Shown here one piece after another: positions 12,035-25,310 of a stretch of 64,000 bases of DNA. Position 1 is the stretch's first letter; the number at the start of each line of letters is the position of its first letter. A program made the position numbers and the translations under genes. The stretch covers positions 104,098 to 168,097 of the forward strand of contig JAQGDQ010000350.1 of assembly GCA_030141605.1 (NCBI GenBank), read 5' to 3'. The notes below the pieces were generated by a model. That model was not told the origin of the DNA, searched no databases, and saw only the letters and a program-made list of their open reading frames with translations. The DNA comes from Tubiluchus corallicola (Eukaryota; Priapulida; Priapulimorpha; Priapulimorphida; Tubiluchidae).

Positions 12035-12879
12035 AATGGATAATTATCTGTATTTTAATGATAATTGTAAGATGCAATGTGGAAATGAATAAACTCTCTT
12101 AAACTCTCTAAACTCTTAAATTCACTATAAACATGTTGACAGTGGCAAAAGTGTAATTTCAGCACTTTCCATTAAACAAGTTACCCATGTGCTTATTGTG
12201 TTGAACTCTTACAGATTTGCAGTCTATTTGCACCTTCTGTTTTTTTCTTATTAATTAAAACGTTCGACCTCTGTTAATGTTCTGCAAAATTAATGCAATT
12301 TTCTACTGTCCTAAGTTGTGTATGAGATCTGTATTGCATCCATGTTTCACAATGATTTTAATAAAACTGAGTTAAAAAGTAATCAGTTGCAGAAAGTATT
12401 TATTTTCGTTTTATCCAGTCGGCCTGCTGTTTGATATCAGCACCTAAAATTTTATAAAGTTAGAACCAATAATGAGGCTTTGACACGTGCTTGTCAAAAC
12501 AGTGCTACCAGCAACCCAAACAACTGACCAATAAGAAAAACTCACTACGAAATCGGATATCCTAGCTGAAACAGCAAAGCATGTTTAGAGTTGAAAAATC
12601 ATTTTCTGAGAAAATTATGGCATTCCACTTACGTCTTGGTCATAGATAAAGATTTTAGCTCCTGGGGGGAAAAAGTGAGACAGACACAATGGATCGCATT
12701 AAAACACTGTGGACTGAGCACAATTACATTAAGTTTCATAATTTTTCGGTTAGTGTCGCCCTTTACATGACCTCAATTAAGAACTGATGAGAAACATGTA
12801 TTCCGATTGGAGATTTTGTGCAAAAAAGACGAATATTTAGCATTTCCAGTGGTCAGATTTAAAGGAAATTTATGGAATT

Positions 12880-12994
12880 ATTATTACTACTACTACTACA
12901 ATTGTTGTTTTTGTTGTTGTCATTATTATTATTATTATTATTGTTGTTGTTGTTGTTATTATTACTATTATTATTATTATTATTATTATTATTC
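12880..12994. repeat. ATT/TTG trinucleotide microsatellite
   Basis: Blocks of TTA/TAC, TTG and ATT triplets in succession over about 115 bases. Confidence 0.9.
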
Positions 12995-13284
12995 GTGGTA
13001 GCTAAGTTACAAACATTATAGAAAGTCACAACCAATAATCAATAATCACTAGTAATACGCGCGACTGACGCGAAATGACCTGAGAATATAACGGGCGTGG
13101 TGAATAAAGCAGCGTATGTCGTACGCCTTGTAATTATGAAGAGTTTTCGTATTGCTAAAGTCGTATGTTTTCATTTTTTGACACAAAATCGTGTAAGACG
13201 TAATCTACAGCATAATACGTAAGGCCATTTTTATTTCCTGGATAAAAAAATAGTGCTGTGTTTTCGTATTGCGAAAACTTTTTG

Positions 13285-14013
13285 GGCGCTATTACACTTT
13301 CGCACCGCCTAGCTTTTTATAGGTTATTACTCGTTTTTAGGCTCGTAAGTCATCATTCTATTAAAATTATTCTTACGTCATCAGTGAATGTTTCCGCTAA
13401 TCTAATTGTAATTTAATAATATATTTAATTATTACACTGTATTCACAGTTTTACACCTATACAGGGCGTATCGCCATCTTGTTTGTGTGTGTAGTCACGT
13501 GACAAATTTCGTACTAGTTTATGCATTATCAGGGCCTAGGTTAAAAGGCACGTGACACACTTCCATCTTCACCGCATTTACGAAATAAAGAAAAAACCTT
13601 TACTTTTTTTATAATCTAATAGTAATAATACTACAGTAATAAATAAAATTAATGATAAATAACTGTAGTCGTCTAAAATAATTTCCCGCGGTACGATACA
13701 AACTCCCGTAGCTGCAACCCTAATAATCATAAATTATGCGAAGAAACTAAAAATACAGATTAAGGGCCACACACGTCACTGCGCGAGAGCGATTGCGCAT
13801 CAGTGATGTAAACACGGTTATTCACGTGCAGCTTTTAATGGCGGCTGTAGGTAAGTAATGCATGATTTTAATCTGGACTTATAAAGCGCAAGAAGCAATA
13901 ATATTATGGGAATATGGTGTATATTACGCCTGTTGGTCTGCTTTCTGGCTTGCAGGCGTGAAAACAACCAATAGGCCAGGAAAAGCTAGGCGGTGCGAAA
14001 GTGTAATAGCGCC
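13285..14013. mobile_element. 729-bp TIR element with 9-bp target-site duplication
   Basis: The ends carry a perfect 33-bp inverted repeat starting GGCGCTATTACACTTTCGCA. They are flanked by identical 9-bp direct repeats AACTTTTTG at 13276-13284 and 14014-14022. A 9-bp duplication is usual for Mutator-like and some Merlin elements. No transposase is encoded, so it is a non-autonomous copy, and the perfect TIRs suggest it is fairly young. The interior is richer in CpG than its surroundings. It holds a short ATG plus splice donor (ATGGCGGCTGTAG|GTAAGT) at 13838-13856, upstream of the zinc-finger gene. Confidence 0.8.
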
Positions 14014-14393
14014 AACTTTTTGTTTGAATATTAATGTTTTATATAAGCAGGGTGTTGCACCTTTTTTATTCCACGTCCATCTAAACCTTAACTGCCTTAA
14101 ATAATTGTCAGCCTGCGAAAACCTTACAGTGAACTTTATGATGACATATATTTTTAGTTTGGATACACTTGGTAACGAGCTAGGGTTTCAGGTGTTTTGA
14201 GTTGCTTACAGAACGAAGCAGCTGAATAATGCATTTAATCATAATAACAAATGTGTGCTTTCCGAGCAAAATCGTATATAAGTCGGCAATTATGCTTTTC
14301 TAGCTATTTACATATCCTGAATCTCATTTTCATGTTAATCATGTGCTCTACTCTACTTGTTATTTCTAAGTTCAGATCATCCACCTTAAATTT

Positions 14394-15020
14394 GAGGTGC
14401 AGGCTGCACACTGAAAAACATAATCTTGAGAAAATTGCTATTAAAGTTGATCATTGTTTTTTGTTGTGTTTCTACTTGGCAACCGTTCAAGTGTTGGTTG
14501 CTACAGTCTTTACAAGAACACATTGAAATAATGTTTAAAACCAATAAATGGCTCTTACTGACGAAGGTCGGGGCTTGGCAACAGAAAAATCTAAAACAAG
14601 ATGATTGCTTCATTGAGCTACAAAAAATACGAGAATACAAGTTTTTTACAATTCAGTACTAATTTCATGCCAGAAAAGTGAGTACGGGGCTCAAAAAAAA
14701 TGTGATTTTTAGTATTTTTGAACATTTTCTAGATAATTTGATGCTAAAATATAGCATTTGTTTTTATAAAAAGCAACAAATTAACATTTGACAAAATTTT
14801 TGGCACATTGTGCTTTGGAGCATCATAGCACTGTTTTAACTTCAATGTGGATTATCTCAGCTTAGAAATAACATAAAGCAATGAGCTTGGTATCAAAATA
14901 AACTAAGTAACAACATTTGTGCGTCTGCTAAGTGTTTTCTAGAAATGCGACAAAAAGGAATGGCCAACTTTAACAGTGATTTTCTCAAGATTATGTTTTT
15001 CAGTGTGCAGCCTGCACCTC
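14394..15020. repeat. Inverted repeat with 55-bp arms and a nested direct repeat
   Basis: The arm at 14394-14449 (gaggtgcaggctgcacactg...) returns as its reverse complement at 14966-15020. A separate block of about 60 bp at 14838-14900 is directly repeated at 15017-15082 (ttcaatgtggattatctcag). I see no target duplication. It could be a snap-back MITE or a local rearrangement. Confidence 0.65.
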
Positions 15021-15584
15021 AACTTCAATGTGGATTATCTCAGCTTAGAAATAACATAGAGCAATGAACTTGGTATCAAAATGGTCCTCATGAAATGGAG
15101 ATTCACGATATGTGGATAACTAGACTTACGGATGATTTTGCTATGCAAGCGCACATATAAAGATAACAATAAATTGTGTAAATATTTTTTTATTTGCTTC
15201 TGAATCGAACCAGATATTTTTGGTTTTACAGTAAATCTATTTTCGTTTAGAAATTTGGCTAACTGCTTTGTTTATGGTAGTAGTTACATGTTTCTATTTT
15301 TTCAGTGTTTGGATTTGCGTGCTTTAGATCAGTCTGCATTAATTCAATTCATTATAATTGTTTTTTCATTCATTTTATTTCTGTAGGGCACTATCAGCTG
15401 TATTTAAATGATGAGATTCCATTCTCTTCTATTTTGCATATACCTTAATTAAATTAAAAGTAAAATAACTTTTGCCATTTGTCTTCAATTTACAAAGCTG
15501 AGTTATGTGCAGTTTAATGACATCAGCGTCCAAATTTTATTGTATTCCACCTGCCAGTTGGTTGCCAAGCACACTTTCAAAGGT

Positions 15585-16045
15585 AAACAATAAGTTTTCA
15601 TATTACACTCCATTTTGAAGTACAGTAAAAAGCATACATTTTAACACCAATTAAACTGCAGAAGAGCATCTCTGATAATTAAGTAATAGATTAAAAACTT
15701 ATCAGAAGGCGGGCGAGCGGAACTATTAATGGCATTGCAGCTGAACATTATTTTCAATGGCAGACACATTCCGTGATCGTGTTGCAATAGAGTAAATTAA
15801 AGTATGGTGCTACTGTAGAACATTCAGGGTGATATACAAAAACTCTGCAGATATTCAAATTTCAAATTTTCCGCTGCTCATACATGAGATCCTGAACATG
15901 TGTGCAACATCACAAACGAACACCTCTGAACGGAGAAGCGCAGCACCAGTTTCCGAGGTGCAGGTGCTAGTGCCCATCTAACCAGTGAAGAACTAGACTC
16001 GCAAATATGAAATTGCATTTGTAAGCTAATAATTTTTTCACATTT
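15585..16045 (-). repeat. Interspersed repeat R1, copy c
   Basis: Diverged reverse-oriented copy of the element at 1140-1735, recognisable by 'attaaaaacttatcagaagg', 'gcgggcgag' and the 'ccagtgaagaactag' block. Confidence 0.55.
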
Positions 16046-16383
16046 ATTATTCTTGAAAGAATAGTATGTTGGGACAGATTTTTCTTTAATGAGTTGAGGG
16101 GTGGTACATTTTTTAAGTGAGTATGCTTGAATACAAAGACTGGGCTGAAAAAGCTTCCCTTTTGCTCAGATTTCATTTTGCTCGCTGTATCAATTACAAT
16201 CTCAACTTACTTTTGTAGGCTATATTTTTTGAATTTTCTTTTATTTCTTTTATTCTTGTACACATCATGTTGAATTGTCCTTTACTCTTATTTAGAAAAT
16301 GATTATTTAATAAAATACGAGCCTTTATTTTTGTCTTTTGTTTCTTTTTTGGCAGATACAGATGAAGCTCATGAATAATCAAG

Positions 16384-17715
16384 ATGAATCCAACTGTTCA
16401 GACAGACTTTGTAAGTGTTAAAATGGAACATAATGTTTTAGAAAATGTCACAGAAGATTGCGACAACGATGTTCAAGCAGTTGTTGTCGTTCCAAAAATT
16501 GAAACTTGTATTTTAGGAAATGTGACAACAAATTATAGTAATGAAGAATTGATAAATCAGGATGTAGAAGTTTATTCTGCGCCAGTGAAATGTGAACCAG
16601 AAGTGTCAACATTCGATGTAAAAACTTACAGCAACAGTGAAATGGCATACCATGATGATCAAGATACTTTCATGCCTGAAGAACAAGAGACTAACATCTC
16701 AACTGAAGCTGTAGAAGGTGTGGCACATCATGACGATCAAGATGATGATGTCTGTGAAGAAAAGGTTTTTGCATGCGAACATTGTGGAGCTGTTTATTCT
16801 CGCTCCGGTTCTTTGAGACGTCACGTACGAACCCACGACAAAGATAAACCTTTAAAATGTGATTACTGTGAAGCTGAATTTATTTTTCCGTGCGATTATA
16901 AGCGTCATGTTAGAACTCACACAGGTGAAAAACCTTACAGATGTTCGCAATGTGATGCTGCGTTCATTAAAGCTTGGAGTTTGAAAAGTCATATGAGAAC
17001 TCACACAGGAGAGAAGCCTTTCAAATGTGATGAGTGTGATGCTGCATTCTCTTGGTCAAATGATTTAAAACGTCATGTAAGAATTCATACGGGAGAGAAA
17101 CCATATAAATGTAATCAGTGTGATGCTGCTTATACTTGGTCAAATGCATTGCAGCAACATTTGAGATCACACACCGGCGAGAAGCCATTTAAATGTGACT
17201 TATGCAACTCTGCCTTTTCTCATTCAAGCCACTTAAAATGTCATTTGAGGATTCACAATGATGAAAAACCTTTTAAATGTATCTGGTGCAAAGCCGCTTT
17301 TAATCAGTCGGGACACTTAAAAGAACATTTGAGAATTCATACGGGAGAAAAACCTTATAAATGTGACCACTGTTCTCTTACTTTTGCTCATTCAGGCAGT
17401 TTGAAACGACACTTAAAAACTCACACAGGAGAAAAACCGTATGAGTGTTGCCACTGCAATGCACGTTTTGCTCAATCGAGACACTTAAAAGAACACGTAA
17501 GAACTCACACAGGAGAAAAGCCTTACAAGTGTGATAGCTGTGATGCTGCTTTTGCACGCTCAGGCACTTTAAAGCGACATATAAGAACTCACACAGGATT
17601 GAAACCTTATAAATGTAATCAGTGTAGTGCAGCTTTCACTCGCTCTGGATCATTGGCTGGACATGTGAAAACTCACCAGAAGCAAAACCTCTCCAGCAAA
17701 ATTCATTGTTCCTAG
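16384..17715 (+). CDS. C2H2 zinc-finger protein with eleven tandem fingers
   Basis: A 443-residue protein from a single open exon. Residues 1 to about 125 are acidic and finger-free. From about residue 128 to the end there are eleven C2H2 fingers of the C-x2-C-x12-H-x3-H type joined by TGEKP-like linkers. Linkers after fingers 1, 6 and 10 deviate (DKDKP, NDEKP, TGLKP). The family binds DNA in the nucleus and usually regulates transcription; the target is not predictable by eye. There is no KRAB, BTB or ZAD domain. An acceptor (TTTTTTGGCAG) ends at 16355, so at least one upstream exon is expected. Two ATGs precede 16384 in this exon, but their frame is closed or shifted relative to the fingers, which makes 16384 the best start. 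AATAAA follows at 17781. Confidence 0.88.
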   Translation: MNPTVQTDFVSVKMEHNVLENVTEDCDNDVQAVVVVPKIETCILGNVTTNYSNEELINQDVEVYSAPVKCEPEVSTFDVKTYSNSEMAYHDDQDTFMPEEQETNISTEAVEGVAHHDDQDDDVCEEKVFACEHCGAVYSRSGSLRRHVRTHDKDKPLKCDYCEAEFIFPCDYKRHVRTHTGEKPYRCSQCDAAFIKAWSLKSHMRTHTGEKPFKCDECDAAFSWSNDLKRHVRIHTGEKPYKCNQCDAAYTWSNALQQHLRSHTGEKPFKCDLCNSAFSHSSHLKCHLRIHNDEKPFKCIWCKAAFNQSGHLKEHLRIHTGEKPYKCDHCSLTFAHSGSLKRHLKTHTGEKPYECCHCNARFAQSRHLKEHVRTHTGEKPYKCDSCDAAFARSGTLKRHIRTHTGLKPYKCNQCSAAFTRSGSLAGHVKTHQKQNLSSKIHCS

Positions 17716-17780
17716 TTAAAGTTTAGCCGCAATGTAAAAAATCTTGCAAGACAAGATGCAGCATCAATAACTCATTCTCA

Positions 17781-17786
17781 AATAAA
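17781..17786 (+). terminator. AATAAA polyadenylation signal of the zinc-finger gene
   Basis: Canonical hexamer about 65 bases after the TAG stop. Confidence 0.7.
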
Positions 17787-17955
17787 AAATATGAGCATTT
17801 ATTAATACGAATTAAAGTGTCTTTCTTATCATATTTGTCATTAGAGATTATCAAGCTTATTTACGCCGTGTAAAAATAAATAAGTACTCGTGTTACAGTA
17901 AAATTTAGTTATTTTCCACTTTACCATTACCATAATTATTATTTTTATTATGAGA

Positions 17956-18415
17956 CAGTCAACTTCTGATATAAGGGACACTTCCGGTCGGGAAAAATAT
18001 ATCTGATGTCCCTTATAGTTGAAGTTGAGTCAGGCCGAGGCTGTATGTAGAGACCTGTACTTTTCTGTACTTTTACATATATTTTTATGGATTATTGCTA
18101 CATATTCAGTACGAACGGTATGCAGGAAGCTCCTTCAGTGATGCGAGATGTATGTGACTGCGGAAACCGAACTGTTCGAAGGCCGAGTTTGTGAAAAATT
18201 GAAATTAAAAACTGATCGAGTTTGCTTTGATCATGGGGTCCCTGATATGTGAGGAAATTTACCTGGGTTTCTATATATGCGGGACTTGAAGATATCCTCC
18301 CATATAAAAAGGTCTTTACATAGGAAAAACGTTACGAAAAATCAGGACCGATGTTGGTGGTCCCTTATAAGCGAATTTCCCTAATAAGCAAGTACCTTAT
18401 ACCCGACGTTGACTG
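17956..18415. mobile_element. Pogo/Tigger-like MITE, about 460 bp
   Basis: The ends are imperfect inverted repeats beginning CAGTCAAC (left: CAGTCAACTTCTGATATAAG; the right end complements to CAGTCAACGTCGGGTATAAG). This start is typical of Tigger/pogo TIRs. No transposase frame is present. The expected TA duplication is not clean. The element is bracketed by a diverged direct repeat of about 75 bp (17838-17908 and 18421-18495). Confidence 0.65.
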
Positions 18416-18499
18416 TATTTGTCACCAGAGATAGTTAAACTTATTTATACCATGTAAATAAAATAAATAAGTATTCTTGTTGCAGTAAAACCTAGTGTA

Positions 18500-19860
18500 T
18501 TTTTTATATCAATATTTTGCCGTACATCCTCAGTTATACGTAGCCAAAAGCTTAATACCCAAAATCTTAAATTAACATTCTCTACACTAACAATTGCTGA
18601 CTCAGTGAAATTCTGTTTAAATTGTTTTCTTCCAAATAAACATAAAAGGACTATAGCCTAGGTCACACTAAATTTGAGGTATTGGAAAAGGAGATCAGAT
18701 GACATGCCCGATCTAGACTGTCAACTGTGTGTTTGCACTTTCAAATAATTAATTATCATGCTTAATGATTAAAGAATTCATATATCACTGCAACACAACA
18801 AATAACTTCAAATATCGAATAATTGAAGGTTATTGTAAGAAATTTTTGAATATTTTCAGATTTTCAAAGTTTTTCCAAAACTTCAGTTAATAATTATTGA
18901 AAGTTTGTTTAATTACTAATAAATCTTAAGATTTTAGTAATTCACTCAGAACTAATTCTTTTCCATGTCTCTCTGCCTGTTGGTGATCTCTACACTGTCA
19001 GTAACATGACATTTTTAAAATTTTGTTTTTTTATCAAAACAACAATACAATATAGCAAAACACATTACGATAACATGGTATACATAGTAGAATTAACTTC
19101 ATAATAAGATCGACATGACATGACATCTATATAGATTTTTGCTTTCATTCTAGTCAGAAGCATTATGTGACTACAATGCAACCAATGGTGCTGGTGTTGA
19201 GATGCAAAAACTGGAAAGTAAAAATGATGGAATGATAGTGGAGAATGCAGGAGATGGGAATTAGTAGGATTAGGTTAGTGAAATGATGTGAATGAGAACA
19301 AATATGAGATTGCTATTAGGACAACTCAAAAATATAAACAGTTATGAACAGAAGACACTATGAGCCAGTCTGTCACTTACTGTGAATCTGAACATGCATC
19401 ATTTTAGGACATATACAGTCTTTAGGAATAAGACAATTATTTGCTAATGCAATGAAAACGATTGCAATGCTACATCATAGATGGCGCCAGGTGAATTATA
19501 ATCTCCGATTTTATTTGCTTCTATCGGTTTCCATACAAATTTTCCCCATGCAAATTAACTAACGTAGCACTGAAGCGCCACCTGCGGTAGAATTTTTTTG
19601 CCGATTGCCTGCTTCTCTTTGTGCATCCAACTTTTTGAACATGCAATAGTTATCTTTTCTGGAGTCTTATCGATATCTATAGTCTTATCAATAATAGACT
19701 CTTCTCTGGACCCTTCTCGATCAAAATTATAAATTTGCCAAACTCATCGACATTGCTATTAATATTAATAATATAAAATTTTATATGATAATTTTTTATT
19801 CATATGTGTGTATGCAGCTACTCTGTAAGATAAATAGTGTTTAAACTGTCAGAAACAGTT
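18500..19860. other. Intergenic, no gene seen
   Basis: AT-rich spacer without splice-bounded frames or repeats I can match elsewhere in the window. Confidence 0.45.
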
Positions 19861-20185
19861 TTCCACTGCTCACCCATCCATTCTATCAACGAGGTTTAGT
19901 GGTAACAGGGTGCTTAAATACCAAATCAAATGCTTCCATTCTGCTGGTTGCTTTCGCTGCTATGGTGTGGGGATGGTGTTTGGTGCGATGTAGAATGGTG
20001 TATTGTTGGTGCAGAGTGGTGGGTTTTGTGTGGTGGATGTCGTATGGTTTGCTATTCTGGGTTTATGCTCAAATCTTTAGCTAATCTTATAATTAGTTTA
20101 GCTGGTAGGGCGATATTATATGAATGGAAAATTTTTCGCCAAACTACAATTAACCAAACGAAAGGTCCCGATCTGCCGATATATC

Positions 20186-20285
20186 TGCTAATTAGACAAA
20201 TAATTTATGATTTATTCCCCGACTACGAGGCTGCTAATTAGACAAATAATTTAGGATAACAAATGATTTATTCCCCGACTACGAG
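20186..20285. repeat. Short tandem duplication, two copies
   Basis: The block 'gctaattagacaaataattta' ... 'ttccccgactacgag' occurs twice in direct orientation, the second copy carrying a short insertion. Confidence 0.7.
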
Positions 20286-22214
20286 AGCTTGGGCGGGGTC
20301 AGAATGGCTATGGCAAATACCACAGCGCCCTCTAACCACGAAATACGCGGTGTGGGTAAATCTTTATCTCTCTAGTTTACTAGCTAAGCTCTGCAATAAG
20401 CCGTTTCAGTGTGAGAATGTTCTGCGCGTGTAGCAGATCGCTGGCTCCAGTCATTTGAGCTTATTGACTTCTGAGCGCTCTGTTACTTTTTACTGTCTCT
20501 GGGACAGAGTCCTGGGGTGTCACTGTTTCAAAATCCATGGCCCGACTTTCAGCCCTCATTAACTGTTTTCTAGATCAGCAGGCGGTCAGGCATCACATGA
20601 CCGAGGTCTGACAATCATCTCACTGACCAAACACCATGCGTTGTAGACGTTACTAATACGTTTCCAATTATCTTCAGCCAACTTACAGAACCACGCCTGT
20701 CTCGGAAGTACAAACCAACATGGGACAAATTTCTCTTAATTAATGCAAAGTTTATCTCGTAGCTTAGTTTTACGTTGATTTATTAATTCATATAAATTTA
20801 TCTAACATAACTGGAGTTATTAGAGACGCTTTCATAAGCATATTAAATGCGTGGTGAAAGCTGAACGAGTTCTCTTCTAGATATAATGAACAATCTCTTT
20901 TTAATTTCATTTATTCAATGGTCCAATTCTGATTATTCTTTGATGAAAAATTGTTAATTCCAAAATGAAATCACAACAACAGGGTGGGGATACTTACCTG
21001 TTTGTGGGAAAACGTATAGCTCTTATTTCTAGAGAACTGGCGTTTTTCTGAGCCCAAAATACCCAATTTTTTCCAACTTTTTACCGAACACTGCGTAGAA
21101 AAAACATTCTAGAACACTTTTTGGGCTCTTGGAGGGAGATATGTAGTTCTGTGCAAAGAAGAGGAAAATTGCCAAACGGTGATATAAACGATTGCTAAAC
21201 GGTGACGTTTGCATTATTCTGACGTCACTCCATTATATTCTGCCTGCGCTTTCACTTATTTTGCCAGCCAGGCTGCTCCTGGCTGTTATTATATAATGTG
21301 CTAATGAATATCTGTGCATTATTGATCATTGGTGGATAGGTCTTATAGCATTATCATAGCACACAGTTTCAGCCTTGAATAAAATGTTTTGCATAGTTTT
21401 GCTATACTGCTTATCCTGTTGGTGTTGTAGGTGTCCTCATCATCATCGTCATTTCATCATCATCACTGTCATCGTCATTACCATCATGATCATCATGTGA
21501 TGTGGTGGGTTGTGGTGTAGTGGGTGTGGTGAGTGCACGGTGGTTGATGTGGTGGTGGATGTGCCATGGTATGGTGTAATGTGAGTGGTGTAGTGCAGTT
21601 TGGATGACGTTGTACAGATGTGTGATGTGGTTAGTGTGCTGCGGTAGGGTGGTATGGTATGAATGGTGTATTGTGGTTGGTGCAGTGTGAACACTACGCG
21701 AAAGTCCACTTGGTTAAATAGTAAATAAAAATAATGCATTTTATTGAGTCACGCATAGCACCGATAAATGAATACAAGATTGAATACTGTAAAAACAGAT
21801 AAACAAGACTGAAAATAAGTGTTAGCAAAAAAACAGAGTTTTGTAGGAGACGTTGCTTACAAGAAAACATCGAAAAAATTTCACGAACATATTTTTAGGA
21901 TTACTGAGCAGCAGCAGCAGCAACAGTAGTAAAAGTTTTATTGCAAGTATTGTGATACAGCGACAGTTAGTTGGAATGAAATGTGTAACTATACGTAATA
22001 AATTAAAAATGTTCGCGCTAATTGGTAAATGTCGCCGACTCTCTAGGGTGGCACACTCACTAACCAAAATCGTCTTTTTAATCTTATTGAAAAGATGCAG
22101 TGATTTAAAATTTTACTTAGTTAGCAACATCTGTGCTACTACGCATGCTCCGACTACTTTTCCAAACTTCACACAATGTTATCTATATCGCCAGAGTTTA
22201 AATTTACAAGTTTT

Positions 22215-22412
22215 ACACAGCGTTACTACTGAGGCGAGCCTTATTCTACACAGCGTTACTACTGAGGCGAGCCTTATTCTACACAGCGTTACTACTGAGG
22301 CGAGCCTTATTCTACACAGCGTTACTACTGAGGCGAGCCTTATTCTACACAGCGTTACTACTGAGGCGAGCCTTATTCTACACAGCGTTACTACTGAGGC
22401 GAGCCTTATCTA
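22215..22412. repeat. 33-bp minisatellite, six near-identical copies
   Basis: The unit contains 'ttactactgaggcgagcctt'. Six copies follow head to tail almost without change. Because 33 is a multiple of three they stay open in one frame, giving repeated LHSVTTEASLI; no start or splice context supports translation. Confidence 0.9.
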
Positions 22413-23399
22413 AGTGGCTATTGTGGCTTTTCATACAAAAAGAAACACTTGTTGGATTTCTCAGCTGACTGGACTTGTGTCTAAACGCCTTTTGCAGCAC
22501 ATTTGAAGACCTAGCAGAGAGTGCATCATTCGTAGGAACCTACGTACCCTGGCAGAGCTGAAACTGTGAAAATATGACTGTAAATTTTTTATTTTCTACT
22601 GTTCATTTAGTGCTTGAATTTCAGCTGTCTTTACTATGTAATCTAGATACTTAATATTTCACCGGTTAATAAGGTTTGCTATTACTGTATAATTTAGTTG
22701 GTGCTGCCACCTATTTTACAGTGCTTATGAACAGCAACGCATTCTAGACAAAGCAAACACTGTGGTATCACACAATTTATTTACAATGCAGAAAAATTAT
22801 GCAAAGCCAAAAAACTCCAATTTACATTCAGCACAACAATATTTTACGAAAACTCATATGTTTCATTTCACAAAATCAATTTATCTACATTGGAGAAAAA
22901 TAAGTCAAAAACTCCAATTAACATTTCGGCACAGTCATGTGTGCCATTTAATAATGTATTTATGAAGGCTCGGTAACTGGACCCATGGAGGACTCCGTAT
23001 TTTCGTTATGATTTTTATGATATTCATAAAATATGTGCAGAAAAAATATTCAAAACGTTCCAAAAATTTTCCAATGTTGAGAACAAGTCAAAGTTGATTG
23101 AAGACAGTTTCTCAATGATGGTCATGAGCAAAAATAACTATTTCAATGTTGGCTAGTGAAATACAGCTTTCTACTGGGAGGCTTCCAATGTGCCAAGTTA
23201 AATTCCAGTGCAAGATGACCCAAATTTCTCTTTGGAGGTTTGTAGAATTTAGATAAATTTCAATTAGAACGTTAATTGCTATTTGCAATTTACAACTTCA
23301 GCATCATCAGCGGAATACATTGCAGTTCTACGTAATATTTAAAGTTGACATTCAAGACAAATTCTCTGCAATACATTGTATTCTAAAGTGCAATATATG

Positions 23400-23895
23400 C
23401 TGCGATATTAACTGCAACATTTCCTATAAGCTGCAGTATATATCAAATAAACTGTAGTATATTCTATTAATTATAACATATCCTATAATCTGCAGTAATT
23501 TAACTGCAATATATCGAACAAACTGTAGTATATTTTGTTAATTGTAACATGCCCTAAAAACTGCAGTATTCTGTTAACTGCAATATGTCATACAAACTGT
23601 AGTATATTTTGTTAATTGTAACATGCCCTAAAAACTGCAGTATTCTGTTAACTGCAATATATTATACAAACTGTAGTATATTTTGTTAATTGTAACATGC
23701 CCTAAAAACTGCAGTATTCTGTTAACTGCAATATATCATACAAACTGTAGTATATTTTGTTAATTGTAACATGCCCTAAAAACTGCAGTATTCTGTTAAC
23801 TGCAATATATCATACAAACTGTAGTATATTTTGTTAATTGAAACATGCCCTAAAAACTGCAGTATTCTGTTAACTGCAACATATTATGTAAACTC
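23400..23895. repeat. 74-bp minisatellite
   Basis: Units recur at 23521, 23595, 23669, 23743 and 23817, marked by 'aactgtagtatattttgtta', with degenerate units to the left. Each unit contains paired 'ctgcagtatt' and 'aactgcaata' motifs, so it has some internal dyad symmetry. Confidence 0.85.
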
Positions 23896-24509
23896 CACTA
23901 TTATTAAAATAGTTGCACTGCATCGTACATAACGTTGTGAATAAGAACTATTTACAAGAGAAAGGACCATGATGCTGATGATGCTGGCTGTTTATGAGGC
24001 GGCAGTTACCGAGCCGATGAGGAGGAATTTTCTGAAGAGCAGGGGGAGGGGGATTGCAAACAATAATTATTAATAATAATTTCTACTTCTTGTGCTTTAA
24101 TGAAGAAGCGTAATTGTTCAAAGCACGCTCAAAACATTTGAATTATTCGAAGCACTATTTAAATAATTCATTTAATTAACATTTAATATGTTCATAATAG
24201 CATTTATCCCCCTCCCATGCCGATAGTGACCAGGCGGTGGGAAGCTTACTTTTAACAATATGGCAGTACATATTTCATTCATTATATATTCAAACATTAT
24301 CTATACATGGACAGCGGTGGTTACTATATATTAGGCAACATCATTAATTTATGCAAGGTGGCAAACTCGATGCGTATAGTCAAAATAATCGCATGACTAT
24401 ATACAAGGTTGTGTGCTAAAATAGCAATTATTGTCATAGAAAAAAAAACATCCAGCCATTATTCCTCATATCACAGATAAGAATGAACAAATCTTTATAT
24501 CACACAGTG

Positions 24510-25310
24510 ATGGAAATTACCACAACTGGTTCATGAAAATATACATAATGTACTGATAGAATACCATATGTGGTATAGGGGCATAGTGATGCCACAGTAT
24601 TGTGATGGATGTTATAGAACAGTGATGGAAAACAACCATCATCAGATGAAAATACATATAATGTACTAATAGAATACCATATTTGGTATAGGGGCATAGT
24701 GATGCCACAGTATTGTGATGGATGTTATAGAACAGTGATGGAAAATAACCATCATCAGATGAAAATACATATAATGTACTGATAGAATACCATATTTGGT
24801 ATAGAGGCATAGTGATGCCACAGTATTGTGATGGATGTTATAGAACAGTGATGGAAAATAACCATCATCAGATGAAAATACATATAATGTACTGATAGAA
24901 TACCATATTTGGTATAGGGGCATAGTGATGCCACAGTATTGTGATGGATGTTATAGAACAGTGATGAAAATAACCACATCAATAAAATACATAATGTACT
25001 GATAGAATACCATATTTGGTATAGGGGCATAGTGATGCCACAGTATTGTGATGGATGTTATAGAACAGTGATGGAAAATAACCATCATCAGATGAAAATA
25101 CATATAATGTACTGATAGAATACCATATTTGGTATAGGGGCATAGTGATGCCACAGTATTGTGATGGATGTTATGGAACAGTGATGGAAAATAACCATCA
25201 TCAGATGAAAATACATATAATGTACTGATAGAATACCATATTTGGTATAGGGGCATAGTGATGCCACAGTATAGTGATGGATGTTATAGAACAGTGATGG
25301 AAAATACCAT
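24510..25310. repeat. 113-bp minisatellite, about seven copies
   Basis: The unit is marked by 'ggcatagtgatgccacagta' (itself partly palindromic: catagtgatg). One copy is shortened by 6 bp near 24965-24990. Several frames run through it but they shift at each unit. Confidence 0.9.

Noticed and set aside
20980-21214. Sequence starting 'atacttacctg', like the 5' end of U1 snRNA
   Set aside because: Only the first bases match; what follows is unlike U1. The complement is simply a good splice donor (CAG|GTAAGTAT), with no exon I can support.
22215-22412. Repeated LHSVTTEASLI peptide
   Set aside because: A 33-bp minisatellite stays in frame by arithmetic; the upstream frame is AT-rich non-coding sequence.
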